A stretch of 64,000 bases of DNA from DASQMT01 sp963827335 (GCA_963827335.1 CAWHAP010000018.1:310001-374000); one strand, 5' to 3'. Shown: positions 34,964 through 43,821, numbered from the stretch's first letter. Notes: generated by a model from the sequence alone, not told the origin. Translations and numbers: made by a program.

Positions 34964-35517
34964 GACGCCGGGCCGTGCTGCTGCTCGGCCCGCTCCTCGC
35001 CGTGCTGCCCGCCTGCGGAGGCGGCGGCGAGCGCCACCCCTTCCCCGATCCGCCGCCGTCCTACGAGGCGCTCGAGGAGTACGGCGTGAGCGTGAAGGCG
35101 CCGCCGGGCTGGGCGCCGGCCCGCAGCGCCCGGGCGGCGCTCGAGCGGATCGAGTGGACGCCGCCCGGCGACGACCCGCAGGCCGGCGACGTGCCGCTCG
35201 TGGCGATCTCCGCCGTGCCGCTCAACGGCGCGGACTTCGACCAGCGCATCCACGACGCCAACGAGGTGGCCGACGCCTTCATCTCCTACCGGTCGCCGGT
35301 CCGGCGCGAGCTGCCCTACGAGGCCGACGGCGCCGCGCAGAGCCATGCACAGCTGCGCGAGTACTCGACCGGGGACGGGGAGCGCTACGTGACCTACACC
35401 GTGGACCTGCTGCTCAAGGACGGCCGCATGGTCGTCGTCAGCGCCGGGGCGCCGAAGGGCGACCGCCGGCTCGATCCCGCGGCGATCGCCGGCTCGGTGC
35501 GGGTGGAGGCGCGATGA
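34960..35517 (+). CDS. putative lipoprotein
   Basis: 185 residues from GTG 34960, overlapping the gltB stop. RRAVLLLGPLLAVLPACGGGG is a lipoprotein signal peptide with lipobox LPAC, followed by a Gly linker. The mature part (YEALEEYGVSVKAPPGWAPA, DGERYVTYTVDLLLKDGRMVVVSAG) fits a small beta-rich sensor or binding domain of the kind found in many actinobacterial lipoproteins. Function unknown. Confidence 0.75.
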
Positions 35518-35819
35518 GCTTCCTCGCCGTCCTCGCGGTGCTCGCGGCGGAAGGGCTCGTCGTCGGCGCGTTCGCGCGGCTGGCCCTGCCGGGCAAGGAT
35601 CCGCTGACGCTGCTGCAGACGATGGGCGTCGGCCTCGCCGGCTCGTTCCTCGCCGGGCTCGTCGTCTACGCCGTCTCCGGCTCGGAAGCGACGCCGTCGC
35701 TGCTCGTCGCGCTGGTCTTCGCGGTCGGGATCCTCTACGTGATCCGGCGCCGGCGCGGCGGCGGGCTGACGTCGCCGGACGCGCAGGCGGCGGAGGAGCG
35801 CCGCCGGCGCGGCTACTGA
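35514..35819 (+). CDS. GlsB/YeaQ/YmgE-like membrane protein
   Basis: 101 residues, coupled to the lipoprotein (ATGA). Three hydrophobic segments; GLVVGAFARLALPGKDPLTLLQTMGVGLAGSFLAGLVVYAV matches the transglycosylase-associated (GlsB/YeaQ/YmgE) small stress membrane protein family. The C-terminal tail is basic. The stop overlaps the convergent LysR-type gene. Confidence 0.8.
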   Translation: MSFLAVLAVLAAEGLVVGAFARLALPGKDPLTLLQTMGVGLAGSFLAGLVVYAVSGSEATPSLLVALVFAVGILYVIRRRRGGGLTSPDAQAAEERRRRGY

Positions 35820-36721
35820 GCCGCCGCGTCGGCCGCGGTCCGCAGCGCGGCGGCGACGGCCTCCACGGCCGGGGTGCGCGCGCTGCGCGTGAGCAGGAAG
35901 ACGGCGCGCCCGACGGTCCCCTCGGCCAGCCCGCGGACCGCGACGCCGGGGGCGCCGGCGCGCAGCACCAGGTCGGGCAGCAGCGCGCACGCGCCCGCGG
36001 CGCGGACGAGCTCGAACAGGATCAGGAAGTCGTCGGAGGCGTGCCGCACGTCGGGCTCGAAGCCGCCGAGCCGCCGGCACGTGCCGATGAGCATCTCGCG
36101 GTGCCCGGTCCCGGGCTGGCACGCCGCCCAGCCGGCGTCCGCCAGCCGCGCGAGCGGGACGCGCCGGCGCCGGGCGAGGGGATGCGAGGCGGGGAGCACG
36201 AGCCGCACCTGCTCGCCGAGGAGCGGCTCGCGGACGAGGTCGGCGTGGATCGCGCGCGGCTGGCCCTCGTACTCGTCGCCGACGACCGCGTCGAGCTGCT
36301 GGAGGCGCAGGGCCGGCACGGCGCCCTCGACCTCCGCCTCGACGGCCTCGACGCGCACGTCGGGATGGCTGTGCGCGAGCGCGGCGATGGCCGGCGCCAC
36401 GATCCGCAGCAGCGCGGACTGGAACGAGGCGATGCGGACCGTGCCCGCCGGCCGGCCCGCGGCGATCGCGGCCAGCTCGGCCTCGGCGGCCTCCATGCCG
36501 TCGAGCAGCGTCGCGGCGTGGCGGACGAGGACGCGGCCGGCGTCGGTCAGGCGGACGTTGCGACCGGCGCGCTCGAGCAGCGCCGTACCGGCCTCGCGCT
36601 CGAGCACCGCGAGCTGCTGGGAGATCGCGCTGGGCGTGTAGTCGAGCGCCCGGGCCGCGCCGTGGACCGTCCCGCGGGCCTCGAGCTCGCGCAGCAGGCG
36701 GAGGCGGCGGAGGTCGAGCAT
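35813..36721 (-). CDS. LysR-family transcriptional regulator
   Basis: 302 residues. N-terminal helix-turn-helix (LRLLRELEARGTVHGAARALDYTPSAISQQLAVLEREAGTALLERAGRNV) and a type 2 periplasmic-binding-fold effector domain from residue 90. Divergent from the DMT transporter, with a symmetric operator between them, so it very likely controls that transporter. Confidence 0.9.
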   Translation of the reverse strand: MLDLRRLRLLRELEARGTVHGAARALDYTPSAISQQLAVLEREAGTALLERAGRNVRLTDAGRVLVRHAATLLDGMEAAEAELAAIAAGRPAGTVRIASFQSALLRIVAPAIAALAHSHPDVRVEAVEAEVEGAVPALRLQQLDAVVGDEYEGQPRAIHADLVREPLLGEQVRLVLPASHPLARRRRVPLARLADAGWAACQPGTGHREMLIGTCRRLGGFEPDVRHASDDFLILFELVRAAGACALLPDLVLRAGAPGVAVRGLAEGTVGRAVFLLTRSARTPAVEAVAAALRTAADAAAQ

Positions 36722-36742
36722 CCGTGTACGAACGCTACACGG
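36722..36742. promoter_or_regulatory. LysR-type operator
   Basis: CCGTGTA-N7-TACACGG, perfect 7-bp arms, starting 1 bp from the LysR ATG and 57 bp from the transporter start. It contains the T-N11-A core of LysR sites. Confidence 0.6.
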
Positions 36743-36798
36743 TCGTGTGCAGGAATGGTCGATGGACGTGAACGGTCTGCGCTGCCAGCATCGTCGTC

Positions 36799-37716
36799 GT
36801 GGGTGCGTTCCTCTGCCTCCTCTCCGCCGCCGCCTTCGGGGCGCTGGCCATCTTCGGCAAGCTCGCCTACGACGATGGGGTCGAGCTGGGCGACCTGCTG
36901 CTCGTGCGCTTCGCGCTCGCGGCGGCGGTGCTGCTCGCCGTCGCGTGGGGCACCGGCGCGCTGCGGGGCCTGGCGCGCCGGCCGGTGCTGGCGGCGCTCG
37001 CGATGGGCGCGGTCGGCTACGCGACGCAGTCGGGGCTCTTCTTCGGGGCGCTGGAGCGGATGGACGCCTCGCTGCTCGCGCTCGTGCTCTACGCCTACCC
37101 GGCGCTCGTGCTGGTGGCGGCGGTGGCGATCGGCCGGGAGCGCGTGACCGTTCGGCGCGTCGCCGCGCTCGCGGTCGCCAGCGCCGGCACCGCGCTCGTC
37201 CTGCTTGGCGCGGCGAGCGGCACGCTCGACCCGCTCGGCACCGTCATGGGCTTCGGCGCCGCGCTCGCCTACACGGGCTACATCCTGGTGGGCGACCGCG
37301 TCGTCGCCGGGGTGCCCCCGGTCGCCCTCGCCGCGCTCGTGTGCACTGGTGCGACCGGGACGTTCGCCGCCGCCGCGGTGGTGACGGGCGGTCCGGGGCT
37401 CGGCTTCGCCGCGGCGGGCTGGGGCTGGCTCGCGGCGATCGCGCTCGTCTCGACGGTGGGCGCGATCCTCGCCTTCTTCGCCGGCCTCGCGCGCGTCGGC
37501 CCGTCGGCGGCGTCGATCCTCTCCACGCTGGAGCCGGTCGTCACGGTCGCCCTCGCGGCGGCGGCGTTCGGCGAGACGCTCGGCGCGGTGCAGCTCGTGG
37601 GCGGGGCGCTCGTCCTGTCGGCGGTGGTGGTGATGCAGTGGCCGGCTGGGGCGCCGTCCCGGCGGGGTTCCCCGCGCGTGCAGGTCGCGCCGGCGAACGT
37701 CGACGGCGGGGGTTGA
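36799..37716 (+). CDS. EamA/DMT-family transporter
   Basis: 305 residues from a GTG. Ten predicted membrane helices in two EamA repeats (FLCLLSAAAFGALAIFGKLAY...; LGTVMGFGAALAYTGYILVG...). This family exports amino acids, nucleosides or drugs. The last residues (VAPANVDGGG) are encoded by the first copy of the tandem repeat that fills the next 500 bp, so the 3' end of the gene is either the seed or a casualty of the repeat. Confidence 0.88.
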   Translation: MGAFLCLLSAAAFGALAIFGKLAYDDGVELGDLLLVRFALAAAVLLAVAWGTGALRGLARRPVLAALAMGAVGYATQSGLFFGALERMDASLLALVLYAYPALVLVAAVAIGRERVTVRRVAALAVASAGTALVLLGAASGTLDPLGTVMGFGAALAYTGYILVGDRVVAGVPPVALAALVCTGATGTFAAAAVVTGGPGLGFAAAGWGWLAAIALVSTVGAILAFFAGLARVGPSAASILSTLEPVVTVALAAAAFGETLGAVQLVGGALVLSAVVVMQWPAGAPSRRGSPRVQVAPANVDGGG

Positions 37717-38195
37717 GGGGGCGGGTCCGGCTGGGTGGCGTTCCTGTGGTGCGCGAGCGGCGGCCCCGGCGAACGTCAACGGCGGGCATTGAGGAGGCGG
37801 GTCCGGTTGGGTGGCGTTCGTGTGGTGCGCGAGCGGCGGCCCCGGCGAACGTCGACGGCGGGCACTGAGGAGGCGGGTCCGGGTGTGGGCGGCGTTCCTG
37901 TGGTGCGCGAGCGGCGGCCCCGGCGAACGTCGACGGCGGGCATTGAGGAGGCGGGTCCGGTTGGGTGGCGTTCGTGTGGTGCGCGAGCGGCGGCCCCGGC
38001 GAACGTCGACGGCGGGCACTGAGGGGGCGGGTCCGGGTGTGGGCGGCGTTCCTGTGGTGCGCGAGCGGCGGCCCCGGCGAACGTCGACGGCGGGCATTGA
38101 GGGGGCGGGTCCGGGTGTGGGTGGCGTTCGTGTGGTGCGCGAGCGGCGGCCCCGGCGAACGTCAACGGCGGGCACTGAGGAGGCGGGTCCGGTAG
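37688..38195. repeat. tandem array 1, 76/78-bp units
   Basis: Seven copies anchored on GGCGAACGTC at about 37693, 37769, 37845, 37923, 37999, 38077 and 38155 (spacings 76, 76, 78, 76, 78, 78). Two versions alternate: one with GGCATTGAGG followed by a GTTGGGTGGCG spacer (76 bp), one with GGCACTGAGG followed by a GTGTGGGCGGCG spacer (78 bp), so much of the array is built of a 154-bp dimer. Copy 1 lies in the end of the transporter gene. No open frame runs through on either strand because the 76-bp units break it. Confidence 0.9.
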
Positions 38196-38203
38196 GTGCG
38201 TCG

Positions 38204-38447
38204 CCCCCAACGTCCCATGCCGTCCGGATCGCCGAGCCGATGTGACGTTGGGGGTGCTATAGGCCCCCAACGTCACACGGCGCCCGGATCGTCGAGTCCA
38301 TGTGACGTTGGGGGGCGGGTTCGGCTGGCGGGGTGCTTCCCAACGTCGTAATCGTCCGGTGATGAGGAGCGGATACGACGTTCGGGTCCTATACGACCCC
38401 CACCGTCGTATCCGCACCGGATGGCGCCGCAGTTACGACGTTGGGGG
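38204..38447. repeat. four tandem hairpins with shared CCCCCAACGTC arms
   Basis: Hairpins at 38204-38254 (11-bp stem), 38264-38314 (14-bp perfect stem, 23-base loop), 38339-38386 (9 bp plus bulge) and 38397-38447 (14 bp, one mismatch). All use the arm CCCAACGTC / GACGTTGGG and loops containing a CCGGAT-like core. Neighbouring arms can also pair with each other across the joints at 38255-38263 and 38387-38396. No gene lies here. Confidence 0.85.
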
Positions 38448-38462
38448 AACACTCCCAACCGA

Positions 38463-39113
38463 CCCGCCTCCCTCAATGCCCGCCGTACGCTGGCACCGCC
38501 CCGCGTGTGGACGTTGCCGCGCGGGCTTGCGCCGCGGAGCCGGGGTGACCGCGGCACCCGAACCCGCCTCCCTCAATGCCCGCCGTACGCAAGCGCTGGC
38601 ACCGCCCCGCGTGTGGCCGTTGCCGCGCGGGCTCGCGCCGCGGAGCCGGGGTGACCGCGGCACCCGCACCCGCCTCCCTCAATGCCCGCCGTACGCAAGC
38701 GCTGGCGCCGCCCCGCGTGTGGACGTTGCCGCGCGGGCTCGCGCCGCGGAGCCGGGGTGGCCGCGGCACCCGAACCCGCCTCCCTCAATGCCCGCCGTAC
38801 GCAAGCGAAGGCGCCCGCCCAGCGTGTGGACGTTCCCGCGCGGGCTCGCGCCGCGGAGCCGGGGTTGCCGCGGCACCCGAACCCGCCTCCTCAATGCCCG
38901 CCGTACGCAAGCGCTGGCACCGCCCCGCGGATGGACGTTGCCGCGCGGGCTCGCGCCGCGGAGCCGGGGTGGCCGCGGCACCCGAACCCGCCTCCCTCAA
39001 TGCCCGCCGTACGCAAGCGAAGGCGCCCGCCCCGCGTGTGGACGTTGCCGCGCGGGCTCGCGCCGCAGCGCCCCGCGGGTGGACGCTCCCGCGCGGACCG
39101 CGCCGCGGCGCCG
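38463..39113. repeat. tandem array 2, 106-bp units
   Basis: Six copies anchored on CAATGCCCGCCGTACGC at 38474, 38574, 38680, 38786, 38892 and 38998 (first spacing 100, then 106 each), with a decayed partial unit to 39113. Each unit contains CCGCGCGGGCTCGCGCCGCGG, able to fold strongly. The junction CCCGCCTCCCTCAATGCCCG is the reverse complement of the core of array 1. 106 is not a multiple of three, so it is not a protein repeat. Confidence 0.9.
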
Positions 39114-39123
39114 GCGTCACCGG

Positions 39124-40317
39124 CTACGCCGGCGTCTCCGCCTCGGCGGCCGCGCCGCCACCGGCCGCAGCACCCTCCGCGACCGCTCGCACCGCCTCGA
39201 CCAGCCGCCGCGCGTCGTCCTCGTCGTTGTAGTGCACGAACCCCGCGCGCACCGCGCCGTGCGGGTCCAGGCCGAGGAAGCGCTCGAGCTCGTGCGCGTA
39301 GTAGTTGCCGTCCCACACCGCCACCTCCCGCGCGGCCAGCGCGTCCGCGACCTCGGCGGACGTGTGCCCGGCGACGTTGAACATGAGCGTCGGCACGCGG
39401 TCCGGCGGATCGCCGTACAGCGTCACGCCCTCGATCTCCGCGAGGCCGGCCGTGGCGATCGCCATCAGCGCCTCCTCGTGCGCGCGGATCGCGTCGAAGC
39501 CGACCTCCAGCACGTACTCGGCCGCCGCGGTGACCCCGGCGAGCGACTCGAACGGGAGCGTCCCGAGCTCGAACCGGTCGGGCGCCTCCTCGGGCGACGG
39601 CGCGAGCTTGTCCGGCCGCAGCTCCTCGAGCAGCGCCGGGGAGGCGCAGAGGATCCCGATGTGCGGGCCGTACCACTTGTAGGCCGAGCAGGCGAGCGTG
39701 TCGGCCCCGAGCGCGGCGAGCGAGAGCGGGCGGTGCGGCGCGGCGGCGACGGCGTCGATCGAGATGCGCGCGCCGGCGGCGTGCGCGGCGGCGACGATCC
39801 GGTCGAGCTCCGGCACCGTGCCGCACGCGTTCGAGGCCGCGGTCACGGCGACCCAGCGCGTGTGGTCGGAGAGCACGGCCTCGACGGCGGCCGCCGGCAG
39901 GGCGAGCGTGTCGCGGTCCGGCTCGGCCCACCGCACCGTCGCCCCGGCGCGCTCGGCGGCGATCACCCACGGCCGCACGTTCGCGTCGTGGTCCAGGCGG
40001 GTCACGACGACCTCGTCGCCGGGGCCCAGCGTGCGGCCGACCGCGGCCGACACCCGCATGGTCAGCGCCGTCATCGAGGGCCCGAAGGCGACGCCGGCCG
40101 GCTCGGCGCCGAGCAGGCGCGCGACGGCGTCGCGCGCCGCCTCCACGCACGCGTCGGTGGCGTGCGCGGCGGCGAACCGGCCGCCGTGGTTGGCGTTGTC
40201 GCCGGAGCGCATGAAGGCGGTCATCGCGTCGATCGCGCGGTCGACCATCTGCGTCCCGGCCGGCCCGTCGAGCCGCGCCCAGCCGTTCTGCAGCCCGGGG
40301 AACCGGTCGCGGTTCAC
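39124..40317 (-). CDS. cysteine desulfurase-like aminotransferase (class V PLP enzyme)
   Basis: 397 residues from GTG 40317, overlapping the NUDIX stop (GTGA). PLP fold of class V: GPSMTALTMRVSAAVG, HDANVRPW, the PLP-contacting Asp in ISIDAVAAAPH, and the Schiff-base Lys in LACSAYKWYGPHIGIL. The SufS/NifS active-site cysteine loop is not evident, so it is a cysteine-desulfurase-like protein of unknown substrate. Its 3' end abuts the repeat island. Confidence 0.85.
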   Translation of the reverse strand: MNRDRFPGLQNGWARLDGPAGTQMVDRAIDAMTAFMRSGDNANHGGRFAAAHATDACVEAARDAVARLLGAEPAGVAFGPSMTALTMRVSAAVGRTLGPGDEVVVTRLDHDANVRPWVIAAERAGATVRWAEPDRDTLALPAAAVEAVLSDHTRWVAVTAASNACGTVPELDRIVAAAHAAGARISIDAVAAAPHRPLSLAALGADTLACSAYKWYGPHIGILCASPALLEELRPDKLAPSPEEAPDRFELGTLPFESLAGVTAAAEYVLEVGFDAIRAHEEALMAIATAGLAEIEGVTLYGDPPDRVPTLMFNVAGHTSAEVADALAAREVAVWDGNYYAHELERFLGLDPHGAVRAGFVHYNDEDDARRLVEAVRAVAEGAAAGGGAAAEAETPA

Positions 40318-40730
40318 AGGTGCGCTCCGGCGGCGCGCACGACGGCCGCGTCGTGCGGATAGCTGAGCAGCCCGGAGGCCGCCTCGAAGTCCACCCAGCG
40401 CATCTCGTCCACCTCGTCGTTCGGCGTGAAGGGCGCGTCGGCGTCCTCCGGCTCCATGAGCCAGTAGCGGACGACCTTCGCGCGCCCCTTGTGGTCGTCG
40501 TAGCCCACCTGCGGCAGCTCCGGGCCGAGCCGGCAGCGCAGCCCGACCTCCTCCTCGACCTCGCGCAGCGCGGCCTGCTCCCACGACTCGCCGGGGTCGA
40601 GCTTGCCCTTGGGCAGCGACCAGTCGTCGTAGCGCGGGCGGTGCACCAGCACGAGCTGGACGCGCCCGGCGAGCGTGCGGCGCCAGACGACGCCACCCGA
40701 CGCCTGCACCTCGGCCGCCGCGGGATCCAT
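40314..40730 (-). CDS. NUDIX hydrolase
   Basis: 138 residues from ATG 40730 (GAGG lies 9 bases upstream; another ATG at 40739 has no such site). The NUDIX box is complete from GKLDPGESWEQAALREVEEEVGL (about residues 44-66). The sequence ASGGVVWRR at the start and YDDWSLPKGKLD resemble diadenosine polyphosphate hydrolases and MutT1-type proteins. Coupled to the PLP enzyme. Confidence 0.9.
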   Translation of the reverse strand: MDPAAAEVQASGGVVWRRTLAGRVQLVLVHRPRYDDWSLPKGKLDPGESWEQAALREVEEEVGLRCRLGPELPQVGYDDHKGRAKVVRYWLMEPEDADAPFTPNDEVDEMRWVDFEAASGLLSYPHDAAVVRAAGAHL

Positions 40731-40793
40731 GCCGCCCATCCTCGCAGCCGGGAAAGGTGACGCACCCGTCATCTTTCGGTACGGTGCGCGGAG

Positions 40794-42161
40794 ATGTCGC
40801 TGTTGCCGACGGTGTGCGTGATCGGAGCGGGCTCCTCGGGGATCGCCGCCGCCAAGGCGCTGCACGAGCGCGGGTTCGCCTTCGACTGCTTCGAGGCGTC
40901 CGACCGCGTCGGCGGGAACTGGGTGTTCGGCAACCGCAACGGCATGTCCTCGGCGTACCGCTCGCTGCACATCAACACCTCGCGCGAGCGGATGGAGTTC
41001 TCGGACTTCCCGATGCCGCCGACCCTCCCGGACTTCCCGCACCACACGCACATCGCCGCCTACTTCGACGCCTACGTCGACCACTTCGGGCTGCGCGACC
41101 GGATCACCTTCGAGACACGGGTCACGCGCGCCGAGCGCCGCCCCGACGGCGCCTGGGAGGTCACGACCGACCGCACGGGGACGCGCACGTACGACGCCCT
41201 CGTCGTGGCCAACGGCCACCACTGGGACCCGCGCTGGCCCGAGCCGGCCTTCCCCGGGCAGGAGGACTTCGCCGGCGTGCAGATGCACTCGCACGACTAC
41301 ACGGGCGCTGACCCCGACCTGTTCCGCGACCGCCACGTCGTGATCCTCGGCATGGGCAACTCGGCGATGGACATCGCGGTCGAGGCGTCGTTCGTGGCGC
41401 GCAGCACCTACCTCGCGGCCCGCCGCGGCGCGTGGATCATCCCGAAGTACCTGCTCGGCCGCCCGCTCGACACCCTCGGCCTGCCGGCGCAGGTGCCGCT
41501 CGCGGTGCGCCGGCGGATGCAGCGCGCGATGCTCCGCACGCTCGTCGGCGACATGGAGCGCTACGGCCTGCCCCGGCCGGACCACGCCTTCGGCTCCGCG
41601 CACCCGACGGTCTCCGACGACGCGCTGTCGCGCATCGCGCACGGCGAGATCACGCCGAAGCCGAACCTCGCGTCGCTCGGCGCGCGCACGGTGCGCTTCG
41701 CCGACGGGAGCGAGGTGGACGCGGACGTCGTGGTCTACTGCACGGGCTACAAGGTGACGTTCCCGTTCCTGGACCCGGACCTGATCTCCGCCCCGGGCAA
41801 CGACCTGCCGCTCTTCCGGCGCGTCTTCCATCCCACGGTCGGCGGGATCTCCTTCGTCGGGCTGCTCCAGCCGCTCGGCGCGATCATGCCGCTCGCCGAG
41901 CTGCAGTCGCAGTGGATCTGCGACCACCTCGCCGGGCGCTACCACCTCCCGCCGCCGGAAGCGCTGCGCGCCGACATCGAGGCCGAGCGGGCCGCGATGT
42001 TCAAGCGCTACGTCGCGTCGAAGCGGCACACGATGCAGGTCGACTTCGAGGACTACGTGCTCGCCCTGCGCCGCGAGCGCCGGCGCGGCGCCGCGCGCGC
42101 CGAGCTGGCGGGCGGGCGGCTGCCCGTCCCGCCGCGCGGCGGCACCCCGGTGCCCGCGTGA
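40794..42161 (+). CDS. flavin-containing monooxygenase
   Basis: 455 residues. FAD motif VCVIGAGSSGIAAAKAL at the N-terminus, FMO signature FAGVQMHSHDY (about 161-171), NADPH motif VVILGMGNSAMDIAVEA, and CTGYKVTFPFL near the C-terminus. Group B monooxygenase; substrates may be amines, sulfides or ketones. The downstream TetR gene overlaps by four bases and probably regulates it. Divergent from the NUDIX gene. Confidence 0.92.
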   Translation: MSLLPTVCVIGAGSSGIAAAKALHERGFAFDCFEASDRVGGNWVFGNRNGMSSAYRSLHINTSRERMEFSDFPMPPTLPDFPHHTHIAAYFDAYVDHFGLRDRITFETRVTRAERRPDGAWEVTTDRTGTRTYDALVVANGHHWDPRWPEPAFPGQEDFAGVQMHSHDYTGADPDLFRDRHVVILGMGNSAMDIAVEASFVARSTYLAARRGAWIIPKYLLGRPLDTLGLPAQVPLAVRRRMQRAMLRTLVGDMERYGLPRPDHAFGSAHPTVSDDALSRIAHGEITPKPNLASLGARTVRFADGSEVDADVVVYCTGYKVTFPFLDPDLISAPGNDLPLFRRVFHPTVGGISFVGLLQPLGAIMPLAELQSQWICDHLAGRYHLPPPEALRADIEAERAAMFKRYVASKRHTMQVDFEDYVLALRRERRRGAARAELAGGRLPVPPRGGTPVPA

Positions 42162-42757
42162 GCGAGCTCGCGACGGCCGGCCGCCGCGCGCGCACCAAGG
42201 CGGCCAACCGCGCCGCGCTCGTCGCGGCGGCGCGCGACGCGTTCGGCGAGCTCGGCTACGAGGCGGTCGGCGTGCGCGACATCGTGCGCCGCACGGACCT
42301 CGCCTCGGGCACGTTCTACAACTACTTCCCCGACAAGGAGGCGGTCTTCCGCGCCGTCGTCGAGACGACCGGCGCAGAGGCGCGGCGCCGCGTGCACGAG
42401 GCCCGCGCGGGCGAGCGCGAGCTGGAGGGGTTCGTCGCCGCCGGCTACCGCGCCTACTTCGCCTTCATCGTCGAGGATCCGGCGACGTTCGCCTTCCTGC
42501 GCCGCAACGTCGGCACGCTCGCCACCGCGGGCCTCGAGCACGTGCTGCCGCTGGGCGCCGCCGAGCTCGAGGCCGACCTCGCCGCGCTCGTGGCCAGCGG
42601 CGCCCTGCCCGCGCTCGACCTCGACTACTGGGCCCACGCCATGGTCGCGGTCGGCGTCGAGCTGGGCGCGCGCATGGCCGAGCGCGACCCGCCGGACGTC
42701 GAGGGCGCGACGCGCTTCGCCACCGAGCTGTTCCTCGGGGCGCTCCGGCGCGCCTGA
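42158..42757 (+). CDS. TetR-family transcriptional regulator
   Basis: 199 residues from GTG 42158. Helix-turn-helix AARDAFGELGYEAVGVRDIVRRTDLASGTFYNYFPDKEAVF, then a nine-helix ligand domain of unknown specificity. Translation is coupled to the monooxygenase. The next gene, a PLP enzyme, follows by 14 bp. Confidence 0.92.
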   Translation: MSELATAGRRARTKAANRAALVAAARDAFGELGYEAVGVRDIVRRTDLASGTFYNYFPDKEAVFRAVVETTGAEARRRVHEARAGERELEGFVAAGYRAYFAFIVEDPATFAFLRRNVGTLATAGLEHVLPLGAAELEADLAALVASGALPALDLDYWAHAMVAVGVELGARMAERDPPDVEGATRFATELFLGALRRA

Positions 42758-42771
42758 CTAGGCTGCCCGGG

Positions 42772-43821
42772 ATGCCGGACGACCCCCTGGCCGCCGCGCG
42801 GCGGCTCTTCTCGCCCGAGGGCGCGTACCTCAACACCGCGACCTACGGGCTGCCCCCGCGCACCGCGTTCGACGCGCTCGCCGTCGCCGCCGACGAGTGG
42901 CGCCACGGACGCACCGGCTTCGACGGCTGGGATCGGTCGGTCGGCGCGGCCCGGGCGCGCTTCGCCGGGCTCGCGGGCGTGGCGGAGGACGACGTGGCGA
43001 TCGGCAGCGCCGCCTCGATGTTCACCGGCCTCGTCGCCGCCGCGCTGCCCCGCGGGGCGCGCGTGCTCGCCGTCGAGGGCGACTTCACCAGCGTGCTCTT
43101 CCCGTTCCTCGCCCAGGAGGGGCGGGGCGTGACCGTGGAGCTCGTCGCGCTCGAGCGCCTCGCGGAGGCGCTGGGCCCCGAGCACGACCTGGTCGCCTTC
43201 AGCGCCGCCCAGAGCGCCGACGGGCGGCTGGCCGACATGCCCGCGATCGCCGCCGCGGCCGCGGCGCACGACGTGCGCACCTTCGTCGACACCACGCAGG
43301 CCATGGGCTGGCTCCCGCTCGACTGCGCGCCGTTCGACTACACGACGTGTGCGGCCTACAAGTGGCTGCTGAGCCCGCGCGGCACCGCGTTCTTCACGAT
43401 CCGGCCCGAGCGCCGCGACGACCTGATCCCGCACGCCGCCGGCTGGTACGCCGGCGAGGACGTCCCGTCGTCCTACTACGGCGCCCCGCTGCGCCTCGCC
43501 GCCGGCGCGCGCCGCTTCGACCTCTCGCCGGCGTGGCTGAACTGGATCGGGACCGAGGCCGCGCTCGCGTTGATCGAGGACGTCGGGATCGACGCGATCC
43601 ACGCGCATGACGTCGCCCTGTCGGCACGGCTCGCCCAGGGCCTCGGGCTGCCGCCGACGGGGACGGCGTTCGTGTCGGTCGGCGGGCTCGCGGGCGACGC
43701 TGCGGACCGGCTGCGCGCCGCGGGGGTGATGGCGGCCGGCCGGGGCGGCGCGCTGCGGCTCTCCTGCCACCTCTACAACACCGAGGCGGACGTCGACCGC
43801 GCGCTCGCGGTCCTGACCTAG
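42772..43821 (+). CDS. aminotransferase class V-fold PLP enzyme
   Basis: 349 residues. YLNTATYGLPPRTAFDAL (isopenicillin N epimerase/CsdA-like opening), RTFVDTTQAMGWLPLD with the PLP Asp, and Lys in YTTCAAYKWLLSPRG. Compared with the enzyme at 39124 it is shorter and only distantly related. It may have a role tied to the monooxygenase operon; substrate unknown. Confidence 0.85.
   Translation: MPDDPLAAARRLFSPEGAYLNTATYGLPPRTAFDALAVAADEWRHGRTGFDGWDRSVGAARARFAGLAGVAEDDVAIGSAASMFTGLVAAALPRGARVLAVEGDFTSVLFPFLAQEGRGVTVELVALERLAEALGPEHDLVAFSAAQSADGRLADMPAIAAAAAAHDVRTFVDTTQAMGWLPLDCAPFDYTTCAAYKWLLSPRGTAFFTIRPERRDDLIPHAAGWYAGEDVPSSYYGAPLRLAAGARRFDLSPAWLNWIGTEAALALIEDVGIDAIHAHDVALSARLAQGLGLPPTGTAFVSVGGLAGDAADRLRAAGVMAAGRGGALRLSCHLYNTEADVDRALAVLT

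Noticed and set aside
37688..39113. Repeat proteins encoded by the tandem arrays
   Set aside because: Unit lengths of 76 and 106 bp break the frame, and all frames of both strands give similar Arg/Pro/Ala-rich strings without starts or ribosome sites.
37688..39113. CRISPR array
   Set aside because: Repeats are directly abutting and 76-106 bp long, with no unique spacers of 30-40 bp and no cas genes nearby.
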